From an uncultured Methanomicrobiales archaeon (lineage in GTDB: Archaea; Halobacteriota; Methanomicrobia; Methanomicrobiales; Methanospirillaceae), in NCBI GenBank assembly GCA_949320185.1, contig CASGHK010000039.1, forward strand, positions 28,845 to 92,844: a stretch of DNA of 64,000 nucleotides. Direction: 5' to 3'. The notes under the pieces are model-generated. The model had not been told where the DNA came from. It was given only the letters and a program-made list of their open reading frames with translations, and ran no database searches. The first letter of the stretch is position 1; the number at the start of each line of letters is the position of its first letter. Below are positions 8,160 to 15,940 of the stretch, piece by piece. Made by a program: the position numbers and the translations under genes.

Positions 8160-9022
8160 TCCTCGCAGGGAGAGAGACCGGTGTGATCGTGACCGGCGCG
8201 ACTGGACGGCAGGGGCTCTTCCACATCCAGTTGATGAACGAGTATGCTCGTGAGGTCGGGGGTGTCGGCGTCGTCGCCGGCGTCACCCCAGGGAAGGGTG
8301 GTAAGGAGGCCGCCGGGGTGCCGGTCTACGATAGTATTCGTGCAGCCCTCAAGGAGCATGACGCGGACGCATCGGTGATCTTCGTCCCGGCGGGCGCAGC
8401 CGGCGACTCGATCATGGAGTCGGCGGCGAACGGGCTCTCGCTCGTCGTCGCGATCACCGAGCATATCCCGGTCCACGACACGATGCAGGCCCTCGCCTAT
8501 GCCCGCCTCTGCGGATCGACCGTGATCGGGCCGAACTGCCCGGGCCTCCTCTCGCCAGGAGAGGCGAAGCTCGGGATCATGCCGGCCCAGCTCGCGACAC
8601 CAGGCCCCGTGGGCGTCGTCTCCCGGTCCGGAACGCTCACCTACGAGATCGTGGACGAGCTGACCCGGGCGGGGATCGGCCAGTCGACCGTGGTCGGGAT
8701 CGGAGGCGACCCCGTCATCGGGTCGACGTTCACGGATATCCTCGCACGGTTCGAGAAGGACCCGGCGACGAAGGCGGTCGTCCTTGTGGGGGAGGTCGGC
8801 GGAGCGCTCGAGCAGGAGGGCGCGGCCTCCACCACGCTCCCGCTCGTCGCCTACGTCGCCGGCGTCTCTGCACCGCCGGATAAAAGGATGGGGCATGCCG
8901 GAGCGATCGTCGAGGGGGGCGAGGGTGATGCCCGGTCCAAGATACGTGCCCTGGAAGCGATGGGTGTGACCGTTGCCTCCCGGCCCTCCGAGATCCCGGC
9001 CCTGGTCCGCAGCCTCGTATGA
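8156..9022 (+). CDS. sucD: Succinyl-CoA synthetase alpha subunit
   Basis: This 288-residue subunit has the CoA-binding Rossmann start (GVIVTGATGRQGLFH), the central IGPNCPGLL and SRSGTLTYEIV motifs, and the active-site histidine in MGHAGAIV near residue 246 that is transiently phosphorylated. It partners SucC, with an ATGA overlap on both sides. The order sucC-sucD directly behind korDABC makes a compact succinate-to-2-oxoglutarate module. Confidence 0.94.
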   Translation: MILAGRETGVIVTGATGRQGLFHIQLMNEYAREVGGVGVVAGVTPGKGGKEAAGVPVYDSIRAALKEHDADASVIFVPAGAAGDSIMESAANGLSLVVAITEHIPVHDTMQALAYARLCGSTVIGPNCPGLLSPGEAKLGIMPAQLATPGPVGVVSRSGTLTYEIVDELTRAGIGQSTVVGIGGDPVIGSTFTDILARFEKDPATKAVVLVGEVGGALEQEGAASTTLPLVAYVAGVSAPPDKRMGHAGAIVEGGEGDARSKIRALEAMGVTVASRPSEIPALVRSLV

Positions 9023-9828
9023 GCCGTGACCGGCAGATGCTCGAGGCAGGACTCGGGCTCGCGACGGCGATCGGCGCACGCGCCGTGGTCCTGTTCGTCG
9101 CGGAAGAGGTTCCATGCGGACCGCATCAGGTCCCCATCCTCCGCGCAGGAGAGCTGGCGCTCGGGCAGGGTGCCACCACCCTCGAGGGGCTGCACGACGT
9201 CCTCCTCGAACGGCTTGGAAGGGCGGCGGGAGCTGTTGCCCTCGACGGTTCGACAGGCGGTGAGGTCGTCGGAATCTTCTCGGACGGCCTGGTTGTCCTC
9301 GCCCTCGACCGAGTCCGTTCGAGATTCGACCTCGCCCAGTTCGACACGACGGCCCCCCGCGGGGTGATGGCTGCCGCTCTTCGGCTTGCCCTTGAGATTG
9401 GGCGCGAAGGTCGCGAGGGTAAGGCCGTCGGCACCGCCTTCGTCATCGGTGATGGAGATGCGATTCTGGCGATGTCGCACCAGTTGATCTTGAATCCCTA
9501 CCTCGGGCACCCTCCTGAGGTGACCACCATCCTCTCCAGGGAGAACTGGGAGTCGGTGAAAGAGTTCGCGCAGCTCGACGGGATGTTCGTGGTGGACCGA
9601 TCGGGGGCGGTGATCGCAGCAGGGCGCTATCTCGACGTCGACTCGAAGTCCGTCTCTCTGCCGAGCGGGCTCGGGGGCCGGCACCGTGCTGCGGCGGCGA
9701 TCACCACGCTCCTTCCGGTCGTTGCCGTGATCATCTCGGAGAGCGGCGGTACGGTCAGGGTCTTTTACGAGGGGAGCTGCCGGATCGAGATCCGTCCCGA
9801 CCTTGGCGTGGTCCGGAGTTGTGAATGA
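9019..9828 (+). CDS. dacZ: DacZ-type diadenylate cyclase (c-di-AMP synthase)
   Basis: The C-terminal half is a DAC domain: LDGMFVVDRSG with D187-G188, where the usual DGA has Met at the third position, and the RHR motif at R221-H222-R223 (GRHRAAA). The N-terminal ~130 residues form a PK-like alpha/beta domain seen in archaeal DacZ. The enzyme condenses two ATP to c-di-AMP, a messenger known to control potassium and osmotic balance. It begins inside the sucD stop codon and its stop overlaps the next gene, so its expression is tied to 2-oxoglutarate metabolism. No transmembrane segment is evident. Confidence 0.88.
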   Translation: MSRDRQMLEAGLGLATAIGARAVVLFVAEEVPCGPHQVPILRAGELALGQGATTLEGLHDVLLERLGRAAGAVALDGSTGGEVVGIFSDGLVVLALDRVRSRFDLAQFDTTAPRGVMAAALRLALEIGREGREGKAVGTAFVIGDGDAILAMSHQLILNPYLGHPPEVTTILSRENWESVKEFAQLDGMFVVDRSGAVIAAGRYLDVDSKSVSLPSGLGGRHRAAAAITTLLPVVAVIISESGGTVRVFYEGSCRIEIRPDLGVVRSCE

Positions 9829-10964
9829 CCCGCCGCGTCTCGCTTACGCGCTGTCCCGATTACGACCCCGACCTGGTGGAGGACGCGCTCCGCGCCTGCC
9901 TCGCGCCGCTCGGTGGGATCGAGGCGTTCGTCCGCCGCGGCTCCCGTGTCCTGGTCAAACCAAACCTGCTTGCAAGCCGGCCGCCCGATGCAGCGGTGAC
10001 CACCCATCCCTCCGTCGTCCGGGCGGCAATCCGGACACTTCAGTCCGCCGGCGCCGAGGTCGTGGTCGGCGACTCGCCCGGCGGCCGGAACACCGCGGAG
10101 CGGTATGCATCGCTCCTTCGTCGCACCGGTCTTTCTTCCGTCCTGGAGGAATGCGGGTGCGAGGCTGTCTTCTTCGACGAGGCATCGAGCGAATTACCCT
10201 CGCCCGACGGTCGGGTCTATCGACGGTTCCGTGTCGCCAGTGCCGTCGCGGAGGCAGAGGCGGTGGTCTCGCTCTCGAAGTGCAAGACCCACCAGCTCTC
10301 ACTCTGCACCGGGGCCGTCAAGAACTGCTATGGTTTTATCCCGGGCGTGGCAAAGGCCGAGTACCACCTCCACTCCGGCCAGGACCCGCGCCGGTTTGCC
10401 TCACTCCTGCTCGACCTCTACCTGGCCCGCCCTCCAGTCCTCTCCGTGATGGACGCCGTCGTCGGGATGGAGGGGAACGGTCCCTCGAACGGCAGTCCCC
10501 GCTCGCTCGGACTCCTCCTCGCGAGCGACCACGCCCCGGACCTCGACTTCGTCCAATCGATGGTGATGGGGATCGACCCCCTCACCGTCCCGACGGTCCG
10601 GGAGGCTGCTGACCGGGGAGCGGGTCCGAGAACCGCCGAGGAGATCGAGCTCTTTGGGGCTTCCTTCGACGCGCTCCCGGTGGTCGAGTTCGAGCGGCCC
10701 GGGGCTCACCTCTCCTCGCGGGTGCCTGCTCCCCTCATCCGGGCAGCAAGCCGTTTCTTCGCCGTTCGCCCGCGGGTGGCAGAGGACCGGTGCCGTGGAT
10801 GCGGCGCCTGCGCAGAGAACTGCCCGCCGGGCGCGATCGAAGTTCGCGGGCCATATCCGCGGATCCGGCACCAGGACTGCATTCGGTGCTACTGCTGCCA
10901 GGAACTCTGCCCCGCCGATGCGATCGTGCTCGAGCTCCCCCTCCTCCGTCGCCTGATCGGGTAG
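9825..10964 (+). CDS. DUF362 protein with C-terminal 2x[4Fe-4S] ferredoxin domain
   Basis: Residues 1-300 carry the DUF362 fold with VLVKPNLL, the DSPGGRN loop and SLSKCKTHQLSLCTGAVKNCYGF. Residues ~315-370 hold two classical clusters, CRGCGACAENCP and CIRCYCCQELCP. DUF362 proteins are common in anaerobes; most lack a known reaction. The ATGA overlap with dacZ makes this the last gene of the kor-suc-dac operon, so an electron-transfer role linked to Kor ferredoxin is possible but unproven. About 30 bases follow before the next gene. Confidence 0.88.
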   Translation: MTRRVSLTRCPDYDPDLVEDALRACLAPLGGIEAFVRRGSRVLVKPNLLASRPPDAAVTTHPSVVRAAIRTLQSAGAEVVVGDSPGGRNTAERYASLLRRTGLSSVLEECGCEAVFFDEASSELPSPDGRVYRRFRVASAVAEAEAVVSLSKCKTHQLSLCTGAVKNCYGFIPGVAKAEYHLHSGQDPRRFASLLLDLYLARPPVLSVMDAVVGMEGNGPSNGSPRSLGLLLASDHAPDLDFVQSMVMGIDPLTVPTVREAADRGAGPRTAEEIELFGASFDALPVVEFERPGAHLSSRVPAPLIRAASRFFAVRPRVAEDRCRGCGACAENCPPGAIEVRGPYPRIRHQDCIRCYCCQELCPADAIVLELPLLRRLIG

Positions 10965-10996
10965 CGCTATCTCATCCGCCGTCCCACCTCGTTGGC

Positions 10997-11461
10997 ATGA
11001 GACGCGCGTACCTCTCTCTCCTCCTCCTCGCCGCCCTTCTCCTGGGAGCGGGCTGTCTCGACACCCCGCCGGCGGAGGTGGGGCTCGGTGACGTCTCGGG
11101 CCACTGGCTCAAGAGCTCGGGTGAGCCCGATATCCTCATAAACCTCTCGGAGAACCGTTCGGCCGAGCTCCGATTCCTGATCGATCTCGGGGTTGCGAAG
11201 ACGATCCAGGTTCGCAACGGGTCGTGGGAGCCGACCGGCGAGAACCGGCTGAACCTCAGCTACCTGGCCCCGCTCACCAACGGTACCCGGGTCCTCTCCC
11301 TCGAACGAGACGGAGACCGTCTCCTGCTGGTACGGGTCTGGAACGAGACGGACGAGCTCGAAGGAGAGACGAACCTGAGCTTCCGGCACATCGTCGGGGA
11401 TCCGGGCCTGCAGTTCTACCTGGGTGTCCAGAACCCCTTCGCGACCCGTCTGCCGGGATAA
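10997..11461 (+). CDS. Secreted lipoprotein, 154 aa, unknown function
   Basis: The ATG at 10997 gives MRRAYLSLLLLAALLLGAGC, a clean lipoprotein signal with the lipid-anchored cysteine at residue 20. A longer in-frame start inside the preceding gene is rejected. The mature part is a small beta-rich domain with many NxS/T sites (NLSENRS, NGTR, NETD, NLSFRH). It resembles the lipocalin-like small surface lipoproteins of Methanomicrobiales, such as the one at 55740. Function unknown. Confidence 0.7.
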   Translation: MRRAYLSLLLLAALLLGAGCLDTPPAEVGLGDVSGHWLKSSGEPDILINLSENRSAELRFLIDLGVAKTIQVRNGSWEPTGENRLNLSYLAPLTNGTRVLSLERDGDRLLLVRVWNETDELEGETNLSFRHIVGDPGLQFYLGVQNPFATRLPG

Positions 11462-11510
11462 GGCTATATCCCCCGGGGGGCAAACCTCCCGCCTGGAGAC
11501 CGACCCCCCA

Positions 11511-11918
11511 ATGACCGGAGAGGAAGAGAAGCCTGGACCAGTCGTCGAGGTGACCGACCACACCTTCGAGCGCGAGGTGGAGAAGAGCGAGCGACCTGTG
11601 GTGGTTATGTTCTACTCCGAGACGTGCCCCCACTGCGCGACGATCATGCCGTATTACCAGGAGATCGCCCACGAGTTCGAGGCTCGGGTCAGGTTCGCCC
11701 GTCTCGACATCCTGAAAAACCCCTGGACGATCGAGCGGTTTGCCATTCGCTCCACTCCGACCTTCACATTCTTCTGCAGCGGACGGGCCCTGCGGGAGAC
11801 CGTCGGCGCTATCTATCCGGCCGCCATCAGGAAGCAGATCGAGGAGTTCGAGCGCGACGGGCCCGAGTGTGCGCGGCGCTCCACCGAGATCCGGTACGAC
11901 ATCTCGGGCTACGCCTGA
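11511..11918 (+). CDS. Thioredoxin-fold protein with CPHC active site
   Basis: The 135-residue product has a thioredoxin fold: VVVMFYSETCPHCATIMPYY with redox cysteines C39 and C42, the RLDILKNPW segment and the cis-proline in STPTF at about 83-87. CPHC is typical of DsbA-like or archaeal thioredoxins rather than CGPC thioredoxins. No signal peptide is seen, so it acts in the cytoplasm. An ATG with a TATA-like ggctatatc ~45 bases upstream suggests its own promoter. Disulfide reduction is the likely role; the partners are unknown. Confidence 0.85.
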   Translation: MTGEEEKPGPVVEVTDHTFEREVEKSERPVVVMFYSETCPHCATIMPYYQEIAHEFEARVRFARLDILKNPWTIERFAIRSTPTFTFFCSGRALRETVGAIYPAAIRKQIEEFERDGPECARRSTEIRYDISGYA

Positions 11919-11960
11919 AAAAGACCCAACACTTATCTCGTATCCACGAAGAGAGAGAGC

Positions 11961-12878
11961 ATGGTTGGTCGAAGGGCTATAGTGCTCGCCCTTGTCGTCC
12001 TGCTCTCGGTGAGCGGATGCCTCGATCGTACAGCCCAGTCTCCGGGCGGTAGCGAGCAGCAGCTCCTGGAGCGAGTGAACGCGCTGGAACAGGAGAACGC
12101 CGACCTCAGGGAGCGGCTCGAACAGGAGAACCTCTCGATTCGTTCGTACGAGAACCAGCTCGCGTTCTATCGGTCCCAACTCGGGGAGGCGGTCGTCACG
12201 GTCCCGGGATCGAACAGGACCGCCCTCTCGGGATCGGCTTCGCTCGAAGCGCCGGCGGTTATGCAGCGTCAGGTCTACGAACGGGACGGGCCGTTCGTCT
12301 CGGAGCGGATCGAACAGGAAGGAGCCCTCATCAATATCTCGGTCGAGATCGCGCCGGGCCGGGGACGGGTGCTCGTCCACACGACTCCGCTGATGGGCGA
12401 GGTCTTCCAGGACGCGGCGAATACCGCCGTCTTCGTTGCTCAGGCCCGGACCGGGAGAGACCTCTCCGGTTCGGACGTGATCGTATCGATCGTCGCCGAT
12501 GACGAGGTGCCCGCCGTGAACGGGGGATCGGCAGGGGCGCTGATGACCCTGTTGATGGTCTCTGCGATCGAGGGATCGTCGGTCCGTTCAGATATCACCC
12601 TCACCGGAACGATCGACCAGGAAGGGCACGTCGGAGCGATCGGCGGTGTTGTGGAGAAGGCAGAGGCCTCCAAGGCGAAGGGCAAGACCCTCTTCCTCCT
12701 CCCCCGTGAGAACAGCCAGCTGGTCCGCTACGCCGAACGGACCCGGGACTACTACGGGTATACCATAATTCAGAGGGTACCGGAGCGGGTCGATGCGAAA
12801 GAGTACATCGAGTCCGAGATCGGGATCAGGACCGAGTACGTCGATACCATCGAGGACGTGATCCGGTTAGCCCGGTGA
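11961..12878 (+). CDS. Membrane-anchored Lon-like (S16) serine protease lipoprotein
   Basis: The protein starts with a lipoprotein signal ending LLSVSGC (C20), then a leucine/glutamate heptad region (about 33-70) that should form a coiled coil. The C-terminal half is an S16 peptidase domain: VNGGSAGALM with catalytic S190, and GAIGGVVEKAEASKAKG with catalytic K233. There is no AAA+ ATPase domain. Archaeal Lon is normally a membrane ATPase-protease, so this is a stand-alone exported relative. It lies behind a lipoprotein and a thioredoxin, with ~40 bases and a TATA-like element before it. Confidence 0.85.
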   Translation: MVGRRAIVLALVVLLSVSGCLDRTAQSPGGSEQQLLERVNALEQENADLRERLEQENLSIRSYENQLAFYRSQLGEAVVTVPGSNRTALSGSASLEAPAVMQRQVYERDGPFVSERIEQEGALINISVEIAPGRGRVLVHTTPLMGEVFQDAANTAVFVAQARTGRDLSGSDVIVSIVADDEVPAVNGGSAGALMTLLMVSAIEGSSVRSDITLTGTIDQEGHVGAIGGVVEKAEASKAKGKTLFLLPRENSQLVRYAERTRDYYGYTIIQRVPERVDAKEYIESEIGIRTEYVDTIEDVIRLAR

Positions 12879-13035
12879 ATGCTCTCCTGTTCTATCGGCG
12901 CCACCATGTTGGACTGGTGGCCCGTTGGGCAGGGCGTCTCCCTGTGGTTCACCCGCAGGCTTTTCTTTTCTCGTGGCTCACGTTGAGGACGATGAACCTG
13001 GACCATTGCCCCAAAAAGGGCGTCGGGAGGGCTGC

Positions 13036-13554
13036 ATGAGCCCGAAGGACCTCGAACGAATCCCCGAATCCGCGCGCTGGATGGTCTGTTCCCGCCTCCT
13101 GGCGAAACTGCCCCTGCTCTACGACATCGTCTACCGCCCGGTCGTCGGGGAGTCCTACGACGAGCGGGAGCACGAGATCTGGATCGAGATGGCCCGCGAG
13201 GCCCGCGATCTCGCCGATGCCTTTCACCTGCCCCGACAGACCGCCGTGGAACTGGCGGGGACGCTCTCGACACTCGCGTGGGCATTCTTCGGGAGAGACT
13301 TCCAGTTCGACCGGGTCAACGGCGACGAGGAGAGCACAGCGCTCCGCATCCGCAGGTGCCCGTTCGTCGAGGAGGCCGATCTCGTCGAGATCGACCACGG
13401 GCTCCTCCCCGACCGGTGTATTGCCTTCATGATTCCGCTCGTCGAGCTGCTGAACCCCGCGTTCACGCTCCGGTACGTCCGTGCTGCGTGCGCCGGCGAT
13501 CGTGTCTGCGAGCTCCGTGTCCTGCCCCGGGAGCAGGCCGACGAAGAGGTGTAG
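13036..13554 (+). CDS. V4R/ATC-hydrolase-like domain protein, 172 aa
   Basis: The ATG at 13036 follows a good ribosome site (ggagggc). The protein is soluble, with an N-terminal helical part (SARWMVCSRLLAKLPLL) and a C-terminal alpha/beta part ending in CAGDRVCELRVLP, the kind of cysteine pair seen in V4R-type and related methanogen output domains. These bind small hydrophobic or sulfur ligands in some relatives. A longer in-frame start at 12925 has no supporting ribosome site. The family call is tentative. Confidence 0.55.
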   Translation: MSPKDLERIPESARWMVCSRLLAKLPLLYDIVYRPVVGESYDEREHEIWIEMAREARDLADAFHLPRQTAVELAGTLSTLAWAFFGRDFQFDRVNGDEESTALRIRRCPFVEEADLVEIDHGLLPDRCIAFMIPLVELLNPAFTLRYVRAACAGDRVCELRVLPREQADEEV

Positions 13555-13560
13555 ACTCGC

Positions 13561-13980
13561 TCACTCCGAGGGCCAGGACGCGCCCTCGGACTGGTCGGCG
13601 CACGGCATCGAGAGGTGGAGCTGGGCCAGGCGCCAGACCTTTTCGTTTTTCCGAAGCACGGCGGTGAAACGCCCTTCCATGAGGCCCTCGGTGGTGCCGG
13701 TGGCGAACTCGAACCGGCAGGTTCCCATCACCCATGCGGCAGACCCCTCGACCGTGCAGCGACGGTCCGCGAACGAGAGCGCGATGGACTCGGCCTGGGA
13801 CAGGTCGCGCTCGACTGACCGGCGAAACTCGTCCGCGTTCGAGACGACCTCGTCGGGGCCGGTCCCGTACCCATGGAAGTCGGGCTCGACGAGGGATACG
13901 ACCCCCCCAAGGTCTCGCTGACCGTAGAGCACGGCATAGCTGTCGAGCGTGCGGTTGATTCCGATACACTCCGGATTCAT
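13561..13980 (-). CDS. SnoaL-like / NTF2-fold protein
   Basis: Starting at the ATG ending at 13980 (MNPECIGINRTLDSYAVLYG), the 139-residue product reads as an NTF2/SnoaL-like cone fold: an N-terminal helix pair, PDFHGYGTGPDEVV, RRCTVEGSAAWVMG, EGRFTAVLRKNEKVWRLAQLHLS. The last strand pattern (KVWRLAQLHLS) is typical of DUF4440/SnoaL_3 proteins. A much longer in-frame ORF extends upstream but covers the non-coding side of the dihydropyrimidinase gene and is rejected. It is convergent with the V4R-like gene, six bases apart. Substrate unknown. Confidence 0.7.
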   Translation of the reverse strand: MNPECIGINRTLDSYAVLYGQRDLGGVVSLVEPDFHGYGTGPDEVVSNADEFRRSVERDLSQAESIALSFADRRCTVEGSAAWVMGTCRFEFATGTTEGLMEGRFTAVLRKNEKVWRLAQLHLSMPCADQSEGASWPSE

Positions 13981-14091
13981 GGTGTCTGTTATTGCGGAGC
14001 CACGGTTCAGTCTGCCGGTTCGTGCTGTGCAAGGGGACGGTGGTCCGCATGTCGTCCGCACGTTGATGTAGCAGGCCGACGATGATCGGTC

Positions 14092-15501
14092 GTGTACGAC
14101 CTGCTGATCCGGGACGGGCTCGTCGTCTCGCCGGCGGGGACCCGCCGGGCCGACATCGGCATCCTCGACGGGAAGATCCTTGCCGTGGGAGTGGTGACGG
14201 GTAGCGCCAGACGGACCATCGACGCTTCCGGCCTCCACGTCCTTCCCGGCGGCGTGGAGCCGCACATGCACGTCGAGAACGACTTCCTCGGTCTCTCCAC
14301 GGCAAACGACTTCTTCACCCAGTCGGTCGCGGCCGCCTTCGGCGGGACCACCACTCTCTTCGACTTCGCCGCCACGCCTCGTGGGGGTTCGCTTCTCGAG
14401 TCGATCGAGCGGAGGAAGGAACAGATGGCGAAATCCGCACTCGATTACGCGGTCCACGGGCGCGTCCTGGAACACGAGCAGATCGACGAGCTCGCTGGCG
14501 CAGTGGATGCCGGATGCCCATCATTCAAGCTCTACCTGACCTATCCTGATCTCGGCCTGATGGCGGACGACTCCACCGTGCTCGATGCGTTCTCCCGTGC
14601 CTCCGCCTGCGGCGCCCTGCCACTCGTCCACGCCGAGTCGGACCCGATCGCCGCCCACCTCGTCGCCCGGGCGTTAACCGGGGGCGACCGCTCGTGGTCC
14701 CGGTACCCGGACGTAAAACCTCCGGCCTGTGAGTCGGAGGCGTTCAGCCGCATCACCTGGTTCGCTCGCGCCGTCTCGTGCCCCATCTATGTCGTCCACA
14801 CGACGGTCCGAGCGGCCCTCGACTGCGCCCGTCGTGCCCGTTCCTGGGGCCAGGTCCTCTATGTCGAGACCTGCCCCCATTACCTCGTCCTGGATCGCTC
14901 GGTCTATGACGACCCCGGGCGCGGTCACCTGGCTATCTGTTCCCCGCCGCTCCGGAATCCGGGAGACGTGACCGCGCTCTGGGAGGGGCTCGCCGACGGA
15001 ACCATCTCCACGGTGGGGTCGGATGACTGCGCGTACACCCGGGAGGCAAAGGAGGCGCTCCTGGAGCGGGATGCTGCGGGTGACGTGGTCCCGGACTTCA
15101 CCCATGTGGTGCAGGGTGTGCCGGGGATCGAGACCCGCCTGCCCCTCCTCCTCTCCGAGGGAGTGGCCCGCGGGCGGATCACGATCGAGCGGGTGGTCGA
15201 GCTGACCAGCACGAACCCGGCCCGATGCCTGGGTCTCTATCCGCGCAAGGGGGCGGTCGTCGCTGGAGCAGATGCCGACCTTGTCCTGGTCGACCTCTCG
15301 GTCGAGCGAGTGCTCTCGGCGGGGAGCCTCCATACCCCCCTCGACTACTGTCTCTACGAGGGCCTCAGGGTGCGGGGATGGCCTGTCATGACGGTCTCGT
15401 CCGGCCAAGTCGTGGTCGAGGACGGAGAATTCACGGGGACGAGGGGTTCGGGGCGATTCCTGGATCGGGAGGCGGCCCGGGCTGTCCTCCCGGCAGGATA
15501 A
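14092..15501 (+). CDS. Dihydropyrimidinase / D-hydantoinase family cyclic amidohydrolase
   Basis: This 469-residue amidohydrolase keeps every ligand of the dinuclear metal site: H58-x-H60, the carboxylated lysine K146 (SFKLYLTY), H180 (LVHAES), H236 (VVHTT) and D311 (GSDDCAY). It fits the dihydropyrimidinase branch (YVETCPHYL, NPARCLGLYPRKG) better than dihydroorotase. It would hydrolyse cyclic ureides such as hydantoins or dihydrouracil. The start is a GTG with a moderate ribosome site. It is not near other pyrimidine or purine breakdown genes, so its natural substrate is open. Confidence 0.85.
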   Translation: MYDLLIRDGLVVSPAGTRRADIGILDGKILAVGVVTGSARRTIDASGLHVLPGGVEPHMHVENDFLGLSTANDFFTQSVAAAFGGTTTLFDFAATPRGGSLLESIERRKEQMAKSALDYAVHGRVLEHEQIDELAGAVDAGCPSFKLYLTYPDLGLMADDSTVLDAFSRASACGALPLVHAESDPIAAHLVARALTGGDRSWSRYPDVKPPACESEAFSRITWFARAVSCPIYVVHTTVRAALDCARRARSWGQVLYVETCPHYLVLDRSVYDDPGRGHLAICSPPLRNPGDVTALWEGLADGTISTVGSDDCAYTREAKEALLERDAAGDVVPDFTHVVQGVPGIETRLPLLLSEGVARGRITIERVVELTSTNPARCLGLYPRKGAVVAGADADLVLVDLSVERVLSAGSLHTPLDYCLYEGLRVRGWPVMTVSSGQVVVEDGEFTGTRGSGRFLDREAARAVLPAG

Positions 15502-15513
15502 TATGCCGGGACG

Positions 15514-15807
15514 TTGCTCAAGACTGCTGGAGTACCCGTCGTGCCCCTCTCCGATAACCCGGTCGTCGTGGTGAACCTGGTCCTTACGATCCTGATCATG
15601 CTCCTGGGGTACTGGGGGTACCGAAAGAGTGGTCGTTTGACGGAAGCGCTGGTGGGTGGTGCCTTCGGCCTCTTCGCGATCTCTCACCTTCTCACCCTCT
15701 TCGGCCTCGTCTCCAACGACCTCGTAATCATCTTGCTGAGGACCACCGCGTACCTGGTCATCGTCTTTGCCCTCCTCCGTGTCGCCTCTGGCCACACCTA
15801 CGGGTGA
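15514..15807 (+). CDS. Small membrane protein, three hydrophobic segments
   Basis: A 97-residue protein, or 88 if the GTG at 15541 is used. It has three predicted helices: VVVVNLVLTILIMLLGYWGY, LVGGAFGLFAISHLLTLFGL and LVIILLRTTAYLVIVFALLRV. Similar small three-helix proteins are common in Methanomicrobiales near signal-transduction genes, but no function is known. It lies 13 bases after the dihydropyrimidinase gene. Start uncertain. Confidence 0.6.
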   Translation: MLKTAGVPVVPLSDNPVVVVNLVLTILIMLLGYWGYRKSGRLTEALVGGAFGLFAISHLLTLFGLVSNDLVIILLRTTAYLVIVFALLRVASGHTYG

Positions 15808-15940
15808 CCAGGCCTTATCGTCATACTGGTGCCGACCGAGCCCGTTGGAGTCCCTGTTCAGCCGGTCCCTGCTGGTCGCTCCAGCATCACTACCCTTTTA
15901 TCTCTTCGAAGGGCCCTTCTGTCTGGTGGAGGTCGTCGCA

